A stretch of 64,000 nt of DNA. It comes from Paenibacillus ferrarius (GTDB lineage: Bacteria > Bacillota > Bacilli > Paenibacillales > NBRC-103111). Of this stretch, positions 58,562-64,000 are shown piece by piece. Positions within the stretch are counted from its first letter, which is position 1, and each line of letters begins with the position of its first letter. Location of the stretch: assembly GCF_002027705.1 (NCBI RefSeq), contig NZ_MBTG01000056.1, positions 186,001 through 250,000 of the forward strand, given 5' to 3'. The notes beneath the pieces are model-generated. The model did no database searches. It was given only the letters and a program-made list of their open reading frames with translations, and was not told the origin of the DNA. Both the position numbers and the translations under genes were made by a program.

Positions 58562-58723
58562 GTAGCATGAATCTGGAGGTCTGCAATCATTGGATTGCAG
58601 GCTTTTTAATATGGAAGCAAGCAAATGAAAAATTTGTTTGTGATATACGGTTACAGTCTAAGGCAGTTGTGCATCCTAAGGGTAGAATATGTCAAATGCC
58701 AAGTTTCGGGAGGATTTTACTAC

Positions 58724-59275
58724 ATGAAATCAATGAAGATGTTGATGACGATTAGTTTAGGATTAATAGTGCTTACAGGTTGTCAAAGTGTTAGAAGTGC
58801 TTCGACGAAAGAAGCGGTTCCACCACCCAAAGATGTGGAAGTTACGATGATTGGAACGAATGGCCAGTCAGTGGGAATGGCGAAGTTAAGCGCTGTTCCG
58901 GAGGGAGTGCTTGTTAACCTTCAGGTTAGCGGTTTAACTCCTGGTGCTCATGGTTTTCATATTCACGAGAAAGCCATTTGTGAGGCACCAAGTTTTGATT
59001 CAGCAGGAGCTCACTTCAATCCGACGAAGAAAGAGCATGGTTTTCTGAATCCCAAAGGGTTTCATGCTGGGGATCTTCCTAATTTGATTGTTGATGAGAA
59101 GGGAATTGGAACCATCTCTGCTATTACTAAAACGGTTGTTCTTCAACCGGACAAACCTAACTCTTTATTCAAGCCCGGAGGCACCAGTATCGTCATTCAC
59201 GAACAGGCTGATGATCTGAAGACAGATCCATCCGGCAATTCTGGTAAACGGATTGCTTGCGGTGCTGTGAAATAA
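58724..59275 (+). CDS. sodC: Lipoprotein Cu/Zn superoxide dismutase
   Basis: 183 residues from ATG 58724 after GGGAGGA; signal peptide with lipobox LTGC (Cys20). All metal ligands are visible in order: HGFHIHE, GAHFNP, EHG, HAGD and VIHE, plus the active-site Arg in GKRIACG. The enzyme removes superoxide outside the membrane. Some Bacillus homologues (YojM type) lack copper ligands; this one appears complete. Confidence 0.85.
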   Translation: MKSMKMLMTISLGLIVLTGCQSVRSASTKEAVPPPKDVEVTMIGTNGQSVGMAKLSAVPEGVLVNLQVSGLTPGAHGFHIHEKAICEAPSFDSAGAHFNPTKKEHGFLNPKGFHAGDLPNLIVDEKGIGTISAITKTVVLQPDKPNSLFKPGGTSIVIHEQADDLKTDPSGNSGKRIACGAVK

Positions 59276-59297
59276 GGGAAGGAGCGATTTTGACAAC

Positions 59298-59972
59298 ATG
59301 ATCAAAACACAAGATCTCAAGCTGCAAATGGACGAGTTAACAAAGCAAAACGATATGGTGCTCATAGAGCTCGAACAAGTGAAGAAGATGTTGATCAATG
59401 GCGCTCAAAGCTCACAAGGCACCCAAGAGCAGCAGCAATCGTCTGGCGATGATCAACAGCAACAAGCTCAAGGACAGCAGGATCAAAGTCAAGGTCAAGC
59501 CCAGAACTCGCATCAATTTCAAGATCCAAGCCAAGGCAATCAAGGCGGGCAAGGAACTCAAAGCAGCCAAGGTGGTCAAAGCGGTCAAGGCAGCCAAGGA
59601 ACTCAAAGCAGTCAAAGCAGTCAAAGCAGTCAAAGCAGCCAAGGTGGTCCAAACAGTCAAAGCAATCAAGGCGGTCCAAGCAGTCAGAGCAACCAACAAA
59701 ACAACCAAAACAACCAAAACAGCCAAAGCGCCCAAGGCGGCAATGGATCAAACTCACAGCAAGTGACGGACTTGGCTAATGAATTATTGAAGATTAAAGA
59801 TTTAGTTGAGAAATTGGAACAAAAAACGTCGCAATATGTCAGCAGCCAATCAAACGGAACGTTGACAGAGAAGGATGCGGTTAATCTTATTTTGACTTTA
59901 ATGAATGGAATGGTGGATTGGGCGAGTGAGTTCGTCTCCTCCAAAGCATCCTCAAATGGACAGTTACAATAA
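59298..59972 (+). CDS. Gln/Ser/Gly-rich low-complexity host protein
   Basis: 224 residues, AAGGGAAGGAG ribosome site. N-terminal helix (1-35), then about 120 residues of Gln-Ser-Gly-Asn repeats with tandem AGTCAAAGC units at 59609-59640, and a helical C-terminus (about 155-215). A flexible spacer with helical ends suggests a scaffold or spore-coat protein. No family recognised. Open frames in the repeats on other frames are shadows. Confidence 0.6.
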   Translation: MIKTQDLKLQMDELTKQNDMVLIELEQVKKMLINGAQSSQGTQEQQQSSGDDQQQQAQGQQDQSQGQAQNSHQFQDPSQGNQGGQGTQSSQGGQSGQGSQGTQSSQSSQSSQSSQGGPNSQSNQGGPSSQSNQQNNQNNQNSQSAQGGNGSNSQQVTDLANELLKIKDLVEKLEQKTSQYVSSQSNGTLTEKDAVNLILTLMNGMVDWASEFVSSKASSNGQLQ

Positions 59973-59989
59973 TGCAGTTATAATAGTGA

Positions 59990-60025
59990 CAAAAGAGCCG
60001 CCGACAGCAGCTCTTTTGTCTTTTT
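59990..60025 (+). terminator. Terminator of the low-complexity protein gene
   Basis: CAAAAGAGC (59990-59998) pairs with GCTCTTTTG (60010-60018), then seven Ts. Confidence 0.75.
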
Positions 60026-60185
60026 TTGTCGAAAGCAATTTGCTTAAATTAACTATTCTTTATATTTAATTAATTTATTTTTTAGCCGATTCGACAATAT
60101 GTACATATTTACAGATGATAGATTGACCGATAAAGTAAGAGTAGATGATCAGAAAGTGATTAAACATGGACGAGGTGCAGGAATC

Positions 60186-60335
60186 ATGAGAGAAATCGAT
60201 ATTATTGAAGTGCTGCGTCAATTAGGCATTGAGCCAGCTCAATTACATAAATGGCTTTCCACGCAAGTGGAGAATAATGAACTGCAAAGCTCCGCCTTGG
60301 AAGGCCCTGGTAGCTCTGTGGCTGCTGAGAGTTGA
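60186..60335 (+). CDS. Small hypothetical host protein
   Basis: 49 residues from ATG 60186 after GAGGTGCAGG; the frame extends to 60099 without a ribosome site. Helical (IIEVLRQLGIEPAQLHKWL), acidic end. Its stop lies 15 bases from the converging gerAC-type stop. Function unknown. Confidence 0.45.
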   Translation: MREIDIIEVLRQLGIEPAQLHKWLSTQVENNELQSSALEGPGSSVAAES

Positions 60336-60350
60336 TCCCAAGTACATCGC

Positions 60351-61439
60351 TTATTTGATAACTCCGATTCCTTCAAGCTTCATCTGGATATTCACATGAA
60401 ATTCTAACTCTGGATAGAGGGCTTGCCACGTATGCCATTCCTCCTCAACCTTGCCAAAATGATGCGCTCGATAATTCAATCCAAACCCCATGGGATCCAG
60501 ATTCTCTTTTTGGAGTTTCTCTAATAGTTTTGACATAGCCTCTGATTGTGTTTTTTCGACGGCTTTCTCGTAAGCCGCTAATTGATTAGCATCTAGATGA
60601 GTAAAGGTTTCTTCGATGACACCGCGCATTCGAATATCTATTTTTGCATAAGGTCGCTGATTAGCCGGAGCATATACGCGGAATTTGGAACGCAGATTAT
60701 CCACAGATATGAAAAATTTGGAATCATTATAAGGCGTCGCAATCTCCACTTTATTGAGGTTTCCTTTCATAATATTAAACAACCTTGTCTCATGCATGTT
60801 CAATGCTAATTTAGACCGCTCTTTATCGAAGACGAGAGATGTATTAATGGTGTAGTGTTTATCAGAAGCTTGGATAATCGGAATGATAGGGTCTAGGCCC
60901 AGTTCTTTTTTTTTGCGGTAAAAGTCGAATAGGTATTCAGAAATGATGTAGCCAGATTCCACCCCTGTTTTGCCGAAACTAAGGAGAAGGGCGTTGCCTG
61001 GGAGTCGTTCATGGGCGATCTCTGTCCCTAATACGGCTTCTGCGGAAGGACTTCCGGCAGCCAGCCAGGATACAAGCTGGATGTCTCTGCGGCGATTTAA
61101 CCAATCCGTCGTTTCGCGTATAGTTTCCTTTAAAAGAGACTGCCCGAAGATTACAATTTTGGCATGTCCAAAATCCAATTCCTTGTCTACTTTGGATTTG
61201 AGAATTCGTACACAATCGGTAATGGAATTTCCGTCTTGTGTAATTAACTCGAATTTAGCGGTACCCATATCGATGTTATTCCCTGGGACAGCTAGTTTGA
61301 GGGTTAATCGATATTTGGCGTCTTTTTTCTCGGATTTATCGATTCCGATCGCAACTACGAAGAAACGTCTGTCAATATCTTTAAATCCACACGCACTGCA
61401 AAGGCAAATGAGAATCAGAATGACAACGAATTTCTTCAT
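60351..61439 (-). CDS. Ger(x)C family spore germination lipoprotein
   Basis: 362 residues with a signal peptide and lipobox CSAC (Cys17) and the GerAC start pattern FKDIDRRFFVVAIGID. C-terminal domain ends with LEFHVNIQMKLEGIGVIK. It is the lipoprotein subunit of a nutrient germinant receptor in the spore inner membrane. Its ATG overlaps the stop of the permease gene. Third gene of the leftward operon. Confidence 0.9.
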   Translation of the reverse strand: MKKFVVILILICLCSACGFKDIDRRFFVVAIGIDKSEKKDAKYRLTLKLAVPGNNIDMGTAKFELITQDGNSITDCVRILKSKVDKELDFGHAKIVIFGQSLLKETIRETTDWLNRRRDIQLVSWLAAGSPSAEAVLGTEIAHERLPGNALLLSFGKTGVESGYIISEYLFDFYRKKKELGLDPIIPIIQASDKHYTINTSLVFDKERSKLALNMHETRLFNIMKGNLNKVEIATPYNDSKFFISVDNLRSKFRVYAPANQRPYAKIDIRMRGVIEETFTHLDANQLAAYEKAVEKTQSEAMSKLLEKLQKENLDPMGFGLNYRAHHFGKVEEEWHTWQALYPELEFHVNIQMKLEGIGVIK

Positions 61440-62524
61440 TGCTTTTTCCTCCTGGCCAGCATAAACATAGTAATAACTAAGGCTATTTCAGAGGCAAATC
61501 GTATATTTAAAAAGTACACGCCGGTTTGATATAAGGTTTGATCATTAAATAGATAGCTGAACAAATAAGTTGTTAACCCCATGACGCCAATAACAATCCA
61601 AGAAAAATAGGATTTGTCTTTTTTACGCGGCATTAGCTCTTTAATGAATTCTAAACATACATGCCAATGGATAAAAGAACCTGCCAAGCTGATGTTAGTA
61701 TACAGGTACATAAAGATAAATAAGACCCTCTCGACTAAGCCAAATTCCACTCGCATGGAATCGGAAGTTGAAATCCAGGGATAAATATAAGCATTAACAT
61801 TCATAGTCCCATGGAATCCTACAGGTATAAGAAAGCTGGTTGCGAGCACGCACGTGCCGACTATCGGAATTGTCCAGAGGAATGGCATTTTCTTGGCGGT
61901 CCCCATTAAACGATTGAATATAACTAAGTTTGTGTAGCCAGTGAAAATATAGGTTCCCGCAGCAAATGTGTCCCAAGTAGGCACATTCCAGACATGGGAT
62001 ACGATCTCCATACAGGCATCGTAATTCATTGAATTGTTCGTTACTGCTTTGTAAAGCACCCAAAGAACGAAAGGGACATTCATGATAATCAGTATTTCCA
62101 TGCTATAAAGAATGGTATCAGAGCGCAGACGAGCGATTAGCCCGATAATACATATGAATGCGAACGCGATAACCATTGATGAGATATCCGGATTGATATA
62201 TTTCTTTGTAATTTCGCTAAAGGAGATAACGGTAATCATCCCAGCAACAAACCAGATGCTCAGGAAATAAATGATAAAGGGAATTCGAATCCAGTTTGGC
62301 ATATGATTTTTTAGAATCTCAGGCAATCCTAGTCCTGGAAACTTCCGAATCGAATTCACGAATACAATTAAGAGCGTGGAGCCAATCGGTATCGAAAGAA
62401 GCATAGCCATAGTGCTTCCTTCAAATCTGTGTGAAATCAGAACCCGAGGAGCGAAGAGTATAATATTGGCAAGCATATTCAAAAAAACCAAATAGTAAAA
62501 ATAACGATACATTGGTGCATTCAC
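61436..62524 (-). CDS. GerAB-type spore germination permease
   Basis: 362 residues with about ten membrane helices and the Spore_permease signature (LPEILKNHMPNWIRI, AGMITVISFSE, YIFTGYTNLVIFNR). It binds or senses germinants as part of the receptor. It starts 22 bases after the GerAA-type stop. Confidence 0.9.
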   Translation of the reverse strand: MNAPMYRYFYYLVFLNMLANIILFAPRVLISHRFEGSTMAMLLSIPIGSTLLIVFVNSIRKFPGLGLPEILKNHMPNWIRIPFIIYFLSIWFVAGMITVISFSEITKKYINPDISSMVIAFAFICIIGLIARLRSDTILYSMEILIIMNVPFVLWVLYKAVTNNSMNYDACMEIVSHVWNVPTWDTFAAGTYIFTGYTNLVIFNRLMGTAKKMPFLWTIPIVGTCVLATSFLIPVGFHGTMNVNAYIYPWISTSDSMRVEFGLVERVLFIFMYLYTNISLAGSFIHWHVCLEFIKELMPRKKDKSYFSWIVIGVMGLTTYLFSYLFNDQTLYQTGVYFLNIRFASEIALVITMFMLARRKKQ

Positions 62525-62545
62525 CCCACTTAGGCTCAGCTCGCT

Positions 62546-63865
62546 TTATTTCCTATAGAAAAAAACACGCAAATATGGCACGCCGAAGCTCCTTAGATTT
62601 GTCATATAGGTAATCATCCCGATAAGTCCAAGAACTAGGCCGGTAATGCCGAGCATGGAGGCGAGCAGCACAAGCGGATATTTCATAATTCTCATCGCGA
62701 AGCTCATAGAATTGATAGGAACTACAAAGTTGGAAATGGCTACAGTCGATACAATAATGATCATGATATTGCTGATTAGCCCTGCCGAAGTTGCTGCCTG
62801 TCCCAGAATCAATCCGCCAACGGTTGTCGCTGTAGATCCGACGGATTTGGGAAGGCGTATGCTCGCCTCTAACAGCAGTTCCATAAGCCCTAGCATCAGC
62901 AGCACTTCCACATAGGCTGGATAGGGTACTGACGCTCTACTACCGGCAATGGAGAGCGCTAATTGAACACGGAAAATCTCAGGATTATATGCGGTTAGAG
63001 CGACGTAGGCGGCCGGTAAGACAAGGCTGAGAAATAAGGCGATATACCGAAGGAATTGCAAAAAATAGCCAACAAGGGAAAGTTGATAGTTATCATCCAT
63101 GGCAGAATAGAAGTCAAAGAAAACAGCAGGCAGGATCAGGACAAAAGGGGTTCCTTCAAGCATGACAATGACTTTGCCTTGCGACAGATTAAGAATGGCT
63201 CTGTCAGGGCGCTCCGTATTGATAAATGTAGGGAAAATGGTGTATTTCTGCTTCGTTAACAACTGGTGCAATTCAGTCACTGATTGCAAGTTATCTACCT
63301 TGATTTCATCTAATTTCTTCTTAAGCTGATCCAGAACCTCGTGATCAACGTTCATGTCATCATACAGAAGGCAGAGTCTGGATTTGGACAAGCGGCCAAG
63401 TTCGCGCGACTCTACACGCAATGAACTATTTTTGTAGCGGAATCTAATCAAGTTGATATTCGTATCGATATGTTCACTGAAGGCTGTTTGCGGGCCTTGG
63501 ATCGTAGCTTCTACTTGGGCATCGCTTAAAGCGGCGGCTTTAATCTGCGCGGCTTGAAAGAGGAGGAAATGATCTTTGAACACGATGGCCACATAACCGG
63601 ACATGATCTTATTCAGGGAATCAACATTAGAAGCAGGTCTGTCGCAGCCAGGAAAGGAGAGTAAATAATCTTCCAGCTCATCTTCATTGTTCATTTGGAA
63701 AAAAGGTTGGATAATTTCTTCTCGGATCACTGCGCTGTCACAGATGTTCGTAATAAAAAGGAGTTCAACATACATGCGTGTTGATTTCATCGTGCGATGC
63801 TCCAAATCATCCGATGGGCCCAATTTGTCAAGAAGCCACTGCTTGTTTTGGCTTGTTTGATCCAA
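62546..63865 (-). CDS. GerAA-type spore germination protein
   Basis: 439 residues, TTG start after GGAGAGGAAGGA. N-terminal soluble domain (1-240) with SRLCLLYDDM and LSQGKVIVMLEGTPF, then membrane helices with SVGSTATTVGGLILGQAATSAGLIS, the GerA signature. Shorter than typical GerAA at its N-terminus. First gene of the operon; its upstream region (63866-64000) holds no further gene that I can see, and a sigma-G promoter there could not be identified with confidence. Confidence 0.9.
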   Translation of the reverse strand: MDQTSQNKQWLLDKLGPSDDLEHRTMKSTRMYVELLFITNICDSAVIREEIIQPFFQMNNEDELEDYLLSFPGCDRPASNVDSLNKIMSGYVAIVFKDHFLLFQAAQIKAAALSDAQVEATIQGPQTAFSEHIDTNINLIRFRYKNSSLRVESRELGRLSKSRLCLLYDDMNVDHEVLDQLKKKLDEIKVDNLQSVTELHQLLTKQKYTIFPTFINTERPDRAILNLSQGKVIVMLEGTPFVLILPAVFFDFYSAMDDNYQLSLVGYFLQFLRYIALFLSLVLPAAYVALTAYNPEIFRVQLALSIAGSRASVPYPAYVEVLLMLGLMELLLEASIRLPKSVGSTATTVGGLILGQAATSAGLISNIMIIIVSTVAISNFVVPINSMSFAMRIMKYPLVLLASMLGITGLVLGLIGMITYMTNLRSFGVPYLRVFFYRK

Positions 63866-64000
63866 GGATATCCTTCCTCTCCAAGCAAAGTTTTCCTCTT
63901 AGTCTGCCTTGTTGCTTCCTGATCTATCCATTTGAACAACGTTTTATTTCCATGATGCGGAGGTTGGCTGAGGCTTGAATGAGCACTTCAAACAAAAGAA

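Noticed and set aside
59395-59766. Long open frames on both strands across the Gln/Ser-rich gene
   Set aside because: They are by-products of the repeat composition (for example Cys/Leu/Ala-only products) and have no ribosome sites.

Overview
The window is mostly one large siphovirus-type prophage (bases 1 to about 56,200; its left end lies outside the window) followed by about 7.8 kb of host chromosome. The host segment carries an alpha/beta-type small acid-soluble spore protein, a three-gene GerA-type germinant receptor operon and a lipoprotein Cu/Zn superoxide dismutase. It is less AT-rich than the phage part. This points to an endospore-forming Bacillota, most likely Paenibacillaceae; the genus is inference.

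The prophage resembles the SPbeta group in gene content and order: a monomeric YonO-like RNA polymerase, then an HU-like protein, the head genes, a very long tape measure, lysis genes, lysogeny cargo, and a large serine recombinase at the right end. Layout: 1-928, small leftward genes with one promoter; 929-1873, a gene-free kilobase with a sharp G/C strand switch (possible replication origin or control region); 1874-12322, replication and regulation genes (primase-like, ParB-like, DUF2325, YonO-like polymerase, HU, metallophosphoesterase); 12428-13998, structural protein and NodB-type deacetylase; 14061-14262, terminator and a folded leader; 14264-22914, terminase, portal, protease/scaffold, capsid and connectors; 22930-40323, tail; 40460-41398, a small basic protein plus GNAT acetyltransferase (toxin-antitoxin-like); 41513-46753, XhlA-like protein, holin, collagen-like fibre, SGNH hydrolase, VanY-type endolysin and papain-like protease; 46857-54494, accessory genes including two membrane proteins, a Pth2-type peptidyl-tRNA hydrolase and three antirepressor-type genes (one decayed); 54563-56212, serine recombinase whose last codons run into a tRNA-gene fragment that marks the right attachment site.

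The most interesting signal is a repeated intergenic box, TAAAAATAA. In four promoters it lies 11-12 bases upstream of the -35 hexamer. In another set, as AAGTAAAAATAA, it lies about 30-45 bases before start codons of replication, capsid, tail-fibre and antirepressor genes. It looks like a phage-wide regulon element, for a prophage repressor, an activator, or the phage's own polymerase. A second shared promoter, GGTAnAATATACC, precedes three cargo genes that are probably expressed in the lysogen.

Host part: 56288-57221 small unknown genes; 57421-57962 a spore SASP and a tiny glutamate-rich protein; 58235-60335 an unknown protein, SodC lipoprotein, a Gln/Ser-rich protein and a small protein; 60351-63865 the leftward gerA-type operon.
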